Assembly (NCBI GenBank): GCA_903813345.2
Contig: CAIIXF020000009.1
Span: 35,705,759 to 35,769,758 of the forward strand
Source: Owenia fusiformis
Taxonomy: Eukaryota; Annelida; Polychaeta; Sabellida; Oweniidae
Direction: 5' to 3'
Length of the DNA: 64,000 bases
Position numbers and translations under genes: made by a program. The notes under the pieces are model-generated. The model had not been told where the DNA came from, did not search any database, and worked only from the letters and a program-made list of their open reading frames with translations. Numbering within the stretch: the first letter of the stretch is position 1; every line of letters starts with the position of its first letter. Positions 1 to 13,100 of the stretch are shown piece after piece.

Positions 1-75
1 CAATGTATGACACAGACGATAGTAAAAAGCCGAGAAATTTGGGGGGTAAAATCATCCTTGCAAGTAATAGGTAGA

Positions 76-215
76 AATGTAATGATTTGTGGTATGTACA
101 TGGATGTGTGATAGATTTGTGGTATGTCATAGATTTGTAATGGATTTGTGGTATGTCATTGATGTGTAATAGACTTGTGGTATGTCATGGATGGATTTAT
201 GGTATGTCATGGATC
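76..215. repeat. Degenerate tandem array, GATTTGTGGTATGTCAT units
   Basis: About six imperfect copies of GATTTGTGGTATGTCAT, some alternating with GATGTGTAATAGA spacers. It lies in the UNC5 intron. Confidence 0.7.
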
Positions 216-2367
216 TTTGACCCATGATTCCTTTTCTATTATCTGTTCAAAGGAATATAATCATACATTTTATTTCTTCATCTTAAAAAACATTCTTGAG
301 TTTGGGTGTTTCATTATTTGTTCAGTTGTTGGTGTCTGGCGGGGTTCTTTCACACGTATTGCTAGTGTTTACCTTATGTTTGAGAATAACACCCACACCA
401 GAAGCATTGTGAGGCATATGTTCGTTACACACAAGATAAGTATTATCCCAACTTGTATCAATCGTCCAATCTGTTCTTCATTTATACCATTCTCATCTGA
501 TTATCTTGGTAACATCGGCTGCTTGCAAGATTCCATGTTTTCTACTTCAAAATCGGTGCTTAACACTTTTGGTATCTCTTGTTTTTTGTCTAGGGCTCAA
601 GGCTACGATAAACACACACCAGCAGAAGCACACAAGGCAGGCATAGTTGGGCAAAATATTTTGTGGGCTATGTTTTGTTTTTGTTTGCACATTTTGAATC
701 TGCTCTGTTGGCATACTGTACTTGGTTATATGGATGGATATAAGAAAATACTCTTGGTTTTGACTACAGTTATGAATCGACAATGTTTGAACTATTCATA
801 TAATATATATCTTCTATTGACTCTCTGATGTCATTACAATGACATATTAGTCACTAAAAAACTAAAAACTACAATATACAAAATTGAATATATTCATCTT
901 CTAATTTTGGGAAATGCTGAAAAAATTATTTAACATCATCCTCACAGTATTTGATGTACTTCATAGTTGATCGTTTTGTGATATTATTTTAAGTTCATCA
1001 AGGTTGAGTGTTGGTTTAAATGTGTTTGATTTTGCCAGAAAGTGGGAAAACTAAAATATTTAAATTATGAATTTGCATGCCAACTTCTAGGGAGAAATGT
1101 CTGTTTTTTAACAGGTTTACTTAATTTTCATGTTGTTGCATATTTTGGCAGTTAAAATTGCATGCCTATCGGAAACATTCAAATTGAAACGGCACGGATT
1201 CTCTCTTAGGCTACATATGTCACAATTTTTCAAATTTATGTCAAATTTCACCCTTTCACTAATTGTGAGGTAAAATATAATTACCCTCCAATCAAAATAA
1301 CGAAAAAGCTATGAGAATTTTTGTGACACTTTTTTTTGTCAAATAAGTCATATTTCGTCCTCTTTAGTTCAAAATCATAAGATAGACATTTTGAAGGCAA
1401 AGTTCAAAGAAATTATTGAATATTTGCCTGTAATTTTACTTTTGTACTCGAACATTATTATTAATGTAAGGTGTCTGGTTCTTTCCTTCCATTCAGTTTG
1501 TTTTTATTTCTACATATCTGACTGAAACTTACAATGCAACATTATTTCATACATGTTGAATTAAAAATTATATATTTTTTGAATTTGTATGGAAAGTACT
1601 TCATTGACCTTAGTTATATTTTTCAAACTGCCAGATAATTACGGGTTCTGATCTCATATTTATACCTCTGTTTCAATAAAAATTGTTGCGACTATATAAA
1701 CAGTTTTTCTTTTTCTATACTTTTCATTATTTTTCAATGCTCAGCTTGTCTAAATATTCACACATATAATTATGCTTGACATGCAGCATGCAAGACAGAT
1801 GTAGTACTTCGTACACTTGAACAAGCCGTTCACCTACCTACCTTTCTTGTTCGACAATGGACAAGATTACTGGTCGGATTGATTAGCGATAATTATTATC
1901 GGATATTATAGTACTTGTGTATATCTAACTAGGAATCTAACAGGTGTGAATGAATTAAAATATCAAAAATTGAAATCCTGTTTAAAAGTGTACCGGGTAT
2001 ATAGATTTTCTGCTTTTTGTATTGCAATACCATTGTCCAACCATTTTTACCTGTAATCAAACACTAATGATGTCATGTACGATGTCATGTAATGATGTCA
2101 TGTATACAACAGTGCTATGATACTCAAGGAAGGGCAGACATTTAAATTGAAGAATCACGAAAAAGTGATTTAAAAGTCAAAGTCAAGAGTGTTTAATCTA
2201 CGTAGATAAGTTTCTAAAAATCTAGATCCATGGTACGAAATACAGTTAGTTTGAATGTTATTTGAACAACTTGAATTATAAGTAATTTTATTACATAGAT
2301 TGGTTAATATGTAATAAACTCATGCTTTATCCCTAATTATCTGAAGGGTCTTGTGAAATAGCACAGG

Positions 2368-2996
2368 TTTAGGCCATAGATCCCGGCCAGATTCTTTTGT
2401 AGTAGAATCAGTAGCTCAATAATATTTCCTCAAGATGAGACACCTCAGAAAATTTCAAATTTTAAAATGACGATTCTGGAGCCATTTCCGAAAAATATGA
2501 GACAAATCATACCTCATTCGAAGGGTCTTGTTATTCTTTACCTTTTTTATCACCAATGGCCGTTATTCAAGCAATACTGCGTCGATAAGAGGCCAAAACA
2601 GTGATATTTTATCGCCGGACTCTTGTCTGTCCAAATCTGAATGTTGCTCCCGTGGTTCCAGAAATGTGACGTCATCATTACAATGATATTTGGACACACA
2701 ACGGTCCGGATCAAGTGAGAAATATTTGCCGTATTAAAAGTCGAATTACTGCGTCAATAGGTTATTTACTCTAACCAAACAAGTAGAACTAGAAAGATGA
2801 AGATCTCAGCTATAAATTGAGTGCAAAATCTGTCACGGGGAAACAGGTACCATTTTGTATAAGGAACGTTTTGAAAGGTGGTCACTTTTTTTTCGAAATT
2901 TTCCAATTTAGTGTCGTATCTTCTGTATTATTCTTTGAGCCTATGATCCTACTACAAAACGATCTGGCCAATATCTGTGGTTTAGGCATGCAATGT
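2368..2996. mobile_element. Possible foldback element with diverged inverted ends
   Basis: The left end reads GGCCAGATTCTTTTGTAGTAG. The right end, complemented, reads GGCCAGATCGTTTTGTAGTAG, with similarity extending through a preceding GTTTAGGC-like word and a following ATCA..AG.CTCAA. Arms are about 60 bp and diverged. No target duplication was identified. The interior is richer in CpG than the flanks. Confidence 0.45.
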
Positions 2997-4019
2997 TAAA
3001 CATTATAACAGTATTAGCTCATTCTACTTGCCCTACTTGCTCATTCTAAGATTTGACTCTGATTTTCTCTGTACTCCCTAAGAAATGTAGCAAGTTAAAA
3101 TCTAGATTCATTTACACCCCCCCCTCCGATGGCCTTGTATAACGCCTGAATATAACCTCTACTCAATCCCCAGCAGTTACAAAGTTACCTGTTACACAAA
3201 GGGTTCCTATGATTTTTGGTGTTATACAAAATCAACCTTGCAAAATAAGTGAGTGGAGTAAAAACTGAATCAAGACTAAAGTAACCTGTATGTGTCATAA
3301 TTTTGTCACTAATTAGATATTTACATGTGTATTCTTTGATAACAAGGGTGCATCTTATGTCAAAGTGCCTAAATCTGTAATCATTTTTGCTAAAGGTTGT
3401 ATATGAACCACATGTGTTTATCAAGGCTAACATGTTATCTTAAAACATGTCATATATACAGGGTGGGCCAAAAAATGCCACTTTTAAAAAGGCCATATAT
3501 AGAGTAGTTAAGATTTCTAAGAGTTAGCGAAGAGAAAGTATGAAATTAAGGTTATACTGGTGCAGTTAGTTCAAAGCTGAAAGTGAAAATTAAATAGCTT
3601 TCAGCCGCATAAGAATTACCCACAATGTAGGATGCAAAATGTCAACATGCCTCAGGGGCTAGCGATATTTCCATATTTCTAGAGCTTGGAATAATTATGG
3701 GGTCGTTTACATAGAGTCCAAAGTGAGGTCATAGAGGGTCAAATCCATTAAGAAAATAAAAAATGGTGATTGTCTTTTTAGACTGAAATATAAAACAAAA
3801 TCTTTAGAGATCATCTGTCTATTCAGTAACTATGATCAGATAATATGGCAGTTGGTTTTGATCAGTTCATTTAAAGAATCCTGGGAGTTCATTACTGCGA
3901 CTTATTACTCCAACAAAAGATTCTGCCATGTGAAAATTCAAATCAACATTTACATATTTCAGGTGATCTTCGGCAAAATAATAGAATGTTTTAAAAGTTG
4001 ATGTCTTATATGTTTGCAG

Positions 4020-4187
4020 TGAATGGAGGTTGGTCGACATGGAGCATGTGGTCCGATTGTAACAGTCGATGTGGAAAAGGTCTCCAGAGGCGTAGCAGAA
4101 CATGCACTAACCCCACCCCCCTGAATGGTGGCACTGAATGTCCGGGGATATCATCCCAGAGAGTCCCATGTACAACTGTCTGCCCAG
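4020..4187 (+). CDS. unc5: UNC5 exon: first TSP1 repeat
   Basis: A 168-nt phase 1-1 exon after TTTGCAG and before GTAAGT. It encodes [20 protein letters not shown] and continues to CTTVCP. The WxxWxxW tryptophans (C-mannosylation type), six cysteines and the RRSRTC strand are those of the first UNC5 TSP1 repeat. Confidence 0.95.
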
Positions 4188-7100
4188 GTAAGTCAGTAGT
4201 GTGTTGTTATGGAGACGAGAATATACTGTGGGAATCCGAGGAAAACTTGCCCCATCCTATTTTACTAAAATGAAAGAACAAAGTGATATCATTCAAGTAT
4301 ATTTTAAGTGCATTTTTACTTAAGATAGGGGACTTGTAAAGATATGGCTCTTCAAAATTTGAGTGGATATCATATTATCAAACATTAAAAAAATCAAACA
4401 CATCCTCTTTCAAAGTTTTGAGGTAATTTTATCCCCCATGACAGGCCAAATGAATGCTATTTGCCACTTCATGACAAGAAGTAGCACCTTTATTTGAAGG
4501 TATCCTAGACAAAGTTTGCATTGGGCACCCAACACATGCTTGAAAGTCCTACCATAAATATTCTACCTTGGTTTTATATTTACTCCAAAGTTTGGCAATC
4601 TGAAGATGTTTTCTAGATATCAACTCAAAACCAACTTTGTATCTCAAGTATGGAATATGATACTTTAATGTACATGCGTCCTAAAAAAGTTCAAGTATAC
4701 CATGCCTATAAGCTGAATATGTCTAAGACTGAAGTGGAAATCTTGGTTTGCTTGAGAGTTTTATTTTTCTGCTCCCATATCTTCAAGAATGAATCATGAA
4801 TGGAGAGACAAATCTCAAAAAAAATGTTTGATATGACTTTTTGAGGGTTCAGATTCAATCCAAAACGAAAGAATAATTTTATCATCTTAAACACTGTGCT
4901 TGTTACTTATCTTTATTTGTTTAGATAATTTATAGTTGATAATACGTTTGTGCTAAACAACTGCAGAGAGAGATTCACAATAATATCTACTTGATTACCT
5001 AGACACCAATGGCTTCCATTACTCCTAAACAACAATGTATGTGACCACATAATAATAATGTTACATAAGGTTTTCTTTTGGACACCAGAATAAATCTATG
5101 GTATCAAGGTTTAAAGATACTCAAATTGAAGTTTGGTATTGATTGTATGTTTAAACACAGGTGTATCATTGTGTGCTTGATATAGAATTGAAACTAAACT
5201 TTAGATACATGTCAGAGTATAAAATTCATATCATAAATAACACTCATAAACTTATCACACAATTATATTTAATTTATTGTTATTTGAACGCTCTTAGGTT
5301 AGAAATGTTATATCAAAGCATCGACCAATCAAATTACTGGTAGATAAAAATGGCAGTTATCGTCAATATTTGTTGTTCATTATTAATTCGTAAAAGATTA
5401 CTTTTCAACTAGGAATCAATTTAAAATTGTTATCATATGTACTGAAAATTTAACTTTGACTTCATTTTAATTGCTTTTACTTGAACTGTATTGTATTTGA
5501 TAACTCTAATCTCCTCCAGAACTATTGAAATAGTTGTTGAATCAGTAATAGGTTACCTTAACATGGTCGTACATAATAAAACTAAAACTTTTATTTCGAA
5601 ATTTTTTTTAAAATTGGTACTTGATTCTATTGTTCTATTGTTCTCATATCCACGCTTATAACAATTGATTTTGGAATCCTTAACTAACAAAGTTTCTGTT
5701 CATGACTTCATGTTTATTTAACAAGAAGGTTTTAATTATTGTATTCCTATTTGTATTTTATTGCAAATTGCAATGATTGTGATAAAGAGCTTACAGAATC
5801 ATTGTTGAAGGATGTAGTACATTACAAGTTGGCAGAGATTAATTTGAAGGTTTTCACAAAGAACTACATTTTTAGAAGTCAAGCTATAAAAGAGCCAAAA
5901 TCCAATTAGAAAGTTTCTATTGAAGATTGATAGGTTTCTAGTTCATAGCCATATATTTCATGTCTGAAAGATCCTAAATCTGATAACCTTTTCTTCCAAT
6001 GTCAGTTCTGAAGTTCGTGAACCAATCATATTTGGGAAAAATAGAGTTCTTTCTATAGTGGTTTATAACATAGAGATCTTATCTTTGGTATGGGAGTATG
6101 ATGCTTTGCTTTGGCGGAAGCTAGGTCAGATGTAACAATTGGGCTGATGCTTAAGAATGCTATTAAACATCTGTCTCTGCTCTGTTACTGTATTTCAACA
6201 AATATTTGCTGGTTTATAGATAAAACACGAAAATTGGAAGTAAAAGAATAAATGAACGAAATTGAAAGAAGTGAAGAAATTTTAAGTCCAGTCCAAGTTA
6301 TTTTTTTCATCATTTTAAGCTAGCATTAAGTTGACATCTACCCACATTGAATTGTCTGGCTTATCAAAACTAAGAAAAACATTGGTTTAGTTCATGAGCT
6401 TTTAAAATAAGATAAATTCCCAGAGCAGTCTCTACTCATTGACTGGACCATTTATAGAATTTCTAGGCCTGGGTTTTGTCAGTCGTCTCAGTGCTGTATG
6501 TTCTTAATAGGCTTCTTAGTGTCTAAGGCTGTGAGATATGCTCTGGACTATTTAAATGTCTTCTGTTATTCCAAAACACTCTGGAAATTCCTCAGCTCTC
6601 TCAAAGCTGGAATTTTGTTTGGTGATTAGTTTTAGTTAGTCTAAAGATTTCATGTATGGTTCTTGTTTACTTTTACTTTGTTTAGAACTTATTCTGATAC
6701 CTATCATTGAGCTTTGGTTATAGCTTAATAGCACATATCAATGACTGATGGTCTCAGAATCATCATAAACATATTACAATGTTTCAAACTTTTTTTTATC
6801 TTGCGTTCTAGTGTCTCACTTAGCTCCAAAATCCACCACCCATGTTATTAAGAGAACAACTTGTATTTCTAATTGTGTGCCCTGGTTCTGGGAACACTTT
6901 AAAAATAACTTTCTTTTGTATGTGTGGTGGTCCCACAACCTTAAATCAATTATCTCAAAAGAAAACAGATCACCCACCAGCTGTTAAAATTGTGTTTCAG
7001 TCCACCGTAATTGTACACATTCTTCCCAACATTGCCCAGAGAGTAGAGACATGGTTGGCAGTTTTCTGTCGCTTATTTACCCTCATGAATTTATTTCCTC

Positions 7101-10100
7101 TTGGTTTTATTATCTCAGAGTTTTTGTGCTCGTTATCGGTTGTGTGTTGTTTAATTTCAAATTGATTAGAAATCATTCACTTTTGTAAATTTGAAGCAGT
7201 AATCAGCATAGAGTTTGGATCATTTTTATGTACTTTCTTTACATTATTGTACAGTATTCTTCATTCAGTATTTCTAACACTAGATTTTCAGTCAGTTGCC
7301 TGCCTAGGATTCTAGGGTTATATGCACGTTTTCATAATTTTTATTGTTTAAAATTTACATGACTTCATTCTATATGATCATCTTATGTACATGTTTGTTC
7401 ACACATTATGTTCTATGCATTCATAGAAGGAATGACGCCCTATGATTTTGGTCAAGGTGAGTTAGCCAATCAGATTGTTGGAAGGTGGCAGGTATTTTTA
7501 AAAATGGAAGATAGTGGCAGCCATTTTTAAAGATGGCTGCCATTGATTCCATCATTTGGTCCTGCAATGAGAGGCTTTTATGGAGTAAATATTTGTTGTA
7601 TGTGACTTTAATTTTGTTACCCAATATACGGTTATTATTATCCCATCGAACGAAGTTCGGAGGGATATAGGGAACGCCTCCGTCCGTCCGTCCGTCCGTC
7701 CGTCCGTACGTACGTCCGTACGTCCGTCCGTCCGGGCAATAACTCAAATACCGCTGGCCCGATTTTGTTCATATTTTGTACACATATACCCTATGGGGGT
7801 AGAAGTTCTGCTCGAAAGCCGATTTTCAAAATGGCCGCTCATTTCAAAATGGCGGCCATTTTAGTGCCTAATTTACAGTAATTTCGGTGCAATATGTAAA
7901 ACTGTAATAGCAATATGTTTTAGATGTAAAAAAAATATATGGGACATTAATAAAGCTAGAAATATAGATATTAAAGAAGCACATGGCAGCCATCTTGAAA
8001 AATGGCGGCCTTTACTCGTTATTTTACGATTTTTGCTGTAACTCGAAAAGTAGTGGAGCAATTTTGTTCATATTTTGTATGTGAATACTATAAACATTGC
8101 ACACTGTCTAAAGACACTTTTGGTAGAAAGTGGCCATTTTAAAAAATGACCGCCATTTTGAAAAATGGCCGCCATTTTAACCTATTTTACTATAACTCGA
8201 AAATATGTGAAGCGATTTTGTTTATATTTGGTATGTGAATACTATAAGGATGGCACACTGTCTAATGACACTTTTGGTAGAAGGCGGCCATTTTTCAAAA
8301 TGGCCGCCATTTTAACGTATTTTACTATAACTCGAAAAGTAGTGGAGCGATTTTGTTCATATTTGGTATGTGAATACTATAAGTATGGCAAATGGTCTAA
8401 TGACACTATTGGTAGAAGGCGGCCATTTTGAAAAATGCCTGCCATTTTTGCTATATACTTTGTTTGTAAAAATGCCATCCATGGCTGTTCGATGGGATTC
8501 GCTACGCTTTGGCGTTGCCGTTGTTCTGGTTATACTTGTAGGATAATATAATAATTAATCTTATTTATTATGATTTATACAGGTCACTTCAATTTATTTG
8601 TTTATTTTATTTTCACACTTTTATTATAGACACATTATTTTAGTAGTAATCATATCTTTTGTTTTGAAGAGATTTTTTGAGATGGACCAACAATTTAATT
8701 TTGATACTTGCTTTTTATGTCTCACTGTTTGTTTGTGAAATGTTGTTTTTGATGTGATATTCAACTTCCCCCAAATGAAGATAATAATCATATCCATTAT
8801 AATTATCGTGTTTATCTTTTTTGGGTACATGTCAAAAGATTAACCTAGACCATAGTTATAGCCAATAAATGCATATACACTTCATTCATAACAAATTACA
8901 TATATTTTGCATTACCTTAATTTTTAATACTATTTTCAGTGAATGGTATCTGGTCTACATGGTCCTCCTGGTCAACTTGTAGTCCTGATTGTAAGCACCA
9001 CCGGCGGCGATTGTGTGACAACCCTTCACCGCAGAATAATGGCAGATTTTGTCATGGAAATGACCTTGACACAACCAACTGTACCGGAGGGCAATGTCGA
9101 GGTAAGGTCAAGGTCAATCTGGATGTCATCAAATTATGTGCAAGTGAAATATTATCCCAAGAAATTACAATATAACGGTGTTGTTTTTACATCTGAGCCA
9201 CTTGTATTATAATAAATAAAAAAAATACAATACTTCATACTAGTGTAAATCTTTGAAGGCAATAGTTATAATATAACTCGCAATTTGTTAAATTATTTCC
9301 TTTCTATACTTATCTGTCAATTACTCTGGTTGGTCTTGTGCGACTTCATTTAACATTGTGATATTATTGGAGCAATTGTGGAGGAAGCAATCAGTGTATT
9401 GAGTTAAAGAGAAGCACATAAAGTAAAAGATCATTGTTCTTTAGAAAGCTAGTTAGATTAGAGATCAAACATACTTTAAAGAGCTGTGTATTTGATAAGC
9501 ACTGATTGGAGAAGTCCTATAAGTGGATGGTCAATGCTTACATCTTTGAATCATGCTGACTCATGTATTTCACTGCCCTCAGTGTTGTAAAATAGTTTAA
9601 CAAATGTGTTTTGTTGAGCGGAGAAAGTAGAGTTATTAAAAGACAGACTTGTTGCATATTTTGCTTTCTCGGTCTCCAATTGTGCTTTGTTATGTTTATC
9701 GCCATAGTTGCATGTTTTGGACCAATCAGGATTCCAATCAAGAAAATGAGATCGTTTTCACATTTTACTTTCTCATGAATGGCCTTAACACTTAAGGTTC
9801 AGCGTGAACTTCTAGATTCTCAAATCTCACACATGTATTTTTCTTGAGAGAAAACATCAAAAAGATAATCTTTGGAAGTGGTATTGATATCAAGAGGGAA
9901 TCTACCTGTTCCTATAAAGGAATTAACCCCTGAGATAGCCTTGCAACTGTATAAACACTCAAAATGGAGATAATCACTAAACTCATGATAACGAAAATTA
10001 ACCCAAGATGGCCTTTGACAAGAACAGGACTAATTCTGTAATCCATGCTAAGAAATAGGAGATAAATGTTGTTGATGTTTGTTTCCTCTTTTTATGACAA

Positions 10101-13100
10101 ACTAATGAAAACAGGAAAAGAAGTGCAGCTGATAAGGTCTTTAAATTCAAAGAGAATCCCTCTTTTACCAGTGTGTCCATGAGTATATAACTGTATTATT
10201 GACCAGATGGTCTTCATCTTAGTTTCATCTGAAATTGATGTAAGATGAATGTTCAACTCCAAGCAACCAGATTGAAGGTTACATAACCAAACCTTGCCAC
10301 ATCTCTGCCTAAACTGGAATATTGGATACATTCTAAATAGCCTAAGTGGTCAGTGATAGATTTCTAGTTCATATACATGTTCAGGGCATACTTAGGAGTA
10401 AACCAGGCCAGAAACATGAATCAAGATGGCCACCGTTACCACGACAGTTTGAGTAATGGATTCTTCCTGTTTGGGAGACAGGAATACCAGCTGTAACAAC
10501 AAGTCAAACACCAACATTTGCTTTCCCTAACTGCTTTATAAACAGGCCGCAACATTAGAACATGTAGGGATGAAAGATGGGACTATATTACAGCCACATC
10601 ACAACAAATAAATAGTTCTGGCCCACTGGTATCATTCCTTTGATCTCATGTTTATTTAAGGCCTAAATTAATTAAGTTTTATATGTCAACAGATTGGCAG
10701 TTATAGTCCTGATTATTTACCAGCTGAAAGTTAATCCTAATTTCAGTTAATGTCCTGCGAATTAGAGTTTCCTCCATAGAAATAGTTATTGTAATTTTGT
10801 AAGGTTGTAAATAAAATTAGGTACATAACTGGTAAGATTTACCATAGAGCCCAATAGGTTTTTCAGAAATCCTATGGGTTTACCAAATTTAGATTTGATA
10901 TCAATATATATGAAATCTGTGAAATTTGGTTAAAATTAGCCTTTGAAATTTAAACCAATGTGAAAAATTGGTGAATGAAAGAGTGATGAATCTAAATTTG
11001 TTAGATTATTGAATGATTGGCGGAAGAAAGCTCTCAGGGTTGAAACAATAGCTGATTATAATTCACTTATTGGCACTTTCAAGGTAAAACAATACCTCCT
11101 TCTGGGGGAATACTGACACTTCACTTAACCCAACTCCCAGTCAATATAGATTGATACAGTGGAAAATACATGCTATCTAGTGTTAGAACAGTACTTAGGC
11201 TCCTTTATACACAGCATTATAAACCATAAGTGACTATCAGGGATGTAACTTACCAGTTTTACTCAAGGGGATTTTAATGACAAGCTGCTGTGAAAGAAAT
11301 TGAGATATTTACACTGTGTATGCCCTAGAAAAGGTTATGTCACGTCATCCTTTGTATTCTGCAATGTCCCTTGGGCTGTATACTTTTACAAAATATTCTA
11401 CAAATATTCCTTTTTTGATCAACTCATCTTGGAATTTCCTTTATCAGAGGAAACTTGTCTTTAATAAAAGCAAATAGCTTCTACTTTTGGATCATCAAAA
11501 TCAGTAATTATAAAGTTTTACGATTTGTATTTCCAGATCCTATTTATGCGGAAGACTCGGATGGAAGTGGAGGTAAAGGTAGGTTATCAATTCTTAATTC
11601 TTCCATTGATCAAAAAATCTATTCTTTCAACGGAAATATTTTGTTTATTCATCTTGCATTTGATATTCTAACCTAATACCCTTATTTACTTTTACATATT
11701 AGAATCGCGAGAGAATCTGGAATTCAGCCTTGGAATATTATTTTTCTGATAACAGCTTATTACATTATTATTTGATACATACCCATTATAATTACATCAT
11801 TTCATCCTTACATTCTTCTAGCGTTAATAAAATCAGGAATCACCTTATTTCTGAAGACAATAAAATCTTGGCTAAATCGAGGGGTTTTATCATGAGAAAT
11901 CATGGCCTTCTATTAGCTTCTTTTTATTTGAAAGCAGAAAGATGCAATGAGTATAGGAATGAGGGTCTAGGCTTTAGATACTTAAAAGGAAAGACGACTA
12001 TTTCTAGTTATCTAGATGCAAATCATTATCTAGTAAATGTAACAAATGTTGCTAATTTTGGAGGTTGCATCTACTTCTTACTATCGATGATGTTCAAAAT
12101 TAGGTTTATGGAGTTCCATTGCGAGTTTGAACTATTTTTCCTTGTCATGGTTTTTTTTTTCGTTTCAAAAATATGGTCAATCTGATGATGTAAATGGAAA
12201 AATTACCAGAAAGTATGGGTCCATATTTTGAATTGTTTTTGTCTAATCATATTGAGCATTCATTGATTTGTAAGTATGTGGATCTCTAAGTATGCAGTTT
12301 CTTCTCCTTGGGTTAAGCCTAACAGGTTAATCCTCTCAGTTAATCCCTTGCTTATCCTATTTGTAATCTGCGATTGTAACTTACCTATAATCCAAGCTAA
12401 GTTACAATCTTACATTGCATATATATTATTGATGATTTTCATATTTTTACGCTGGATTCATCTTGCAACAGGAATTTTCTCTTAATAATAAGGCATTTTA
12501 ATTCTTGTGGTTTCAGTAAAAATGTGTTCTTTCATTTTTGAAAATCAGACAGTTTTAATATTTCCTCTTGGTAGATTAAAGGCATATAAGATACAGATAT
12601 CAGAACTTCTGGATTGAATAATTCAGTTTGACAGTATTATCTTTTCCCAGTCCTATCTAATAAAGGTGATAGTATGTCACTATACGCCTCATATCAACCA
12701 AAATGGCATAAAATTCTTATAAAGATATAGCAATCGGGCAGAAAATATGATATGGATTTAATGTTCTTGTCATAACTGATCTAATGTTTTGGATATCAAA
12801 CTACATGTTGCATCTACGAAAGGTTGGGTGAATCTTTGAGATTCCAGCTATGTTAATTTCAGAGCCAAACACATTACGGAAAATAGATAGAATTCTAAAA
12901 AAATATATTGTGTAATGGAATCAACTTCAGGATCATAAAATTGTGAGTTTATTGTATAAAATGTCCTCTGTTTAAAAGTTTGGCAATGCCCTGTTTTTAA
13001 GACTTTGGAAATGTCCCATATTTAAAAGTCTGGAAATGTGGTTCACAACTTTTGATTATGTCAGCTATATAAAGTACATGTGTTTGATGAAAGGAATAGG

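Larger units (their letters stand above)
1..4019 (+). other. UNC5 intron (5' side cut by window)
   Basis: AT-rich intron DNA, with no Ig-domain exon found. It holds the degenerate GATTTGTGGTATGTCAT array at 76-215, a foldback-like pair at 2368-2996, and an AGGGTGGGCCAAAAAATG motif near 3459. A 217-codon open stretch at 175-828 is not recognisable and looks like chance. Confidence 0.7.

Noticed and set aside
175-828. 217-codon open frame on the + strand
   Set aside because: First codon is TTG. No recognisable motif, it starts inside a tandem array, the composition follows the AT-rich intron, and it lies within the UNC5 transcript without splice-fitted borders.
8165-8431. 88-codon frame with two [13 protein letters not shown] repeats
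   Set aside because: Lies in the 7640-8498 repeat element; the repetition is that of the 135-bp unit.
11730-12185. 151-codon open frame on the + strand
   Set aside because: No known domain, low-complexity hydrophobic end, and no fitting acceptor and donor in UNC5 phase. Treated as chance.
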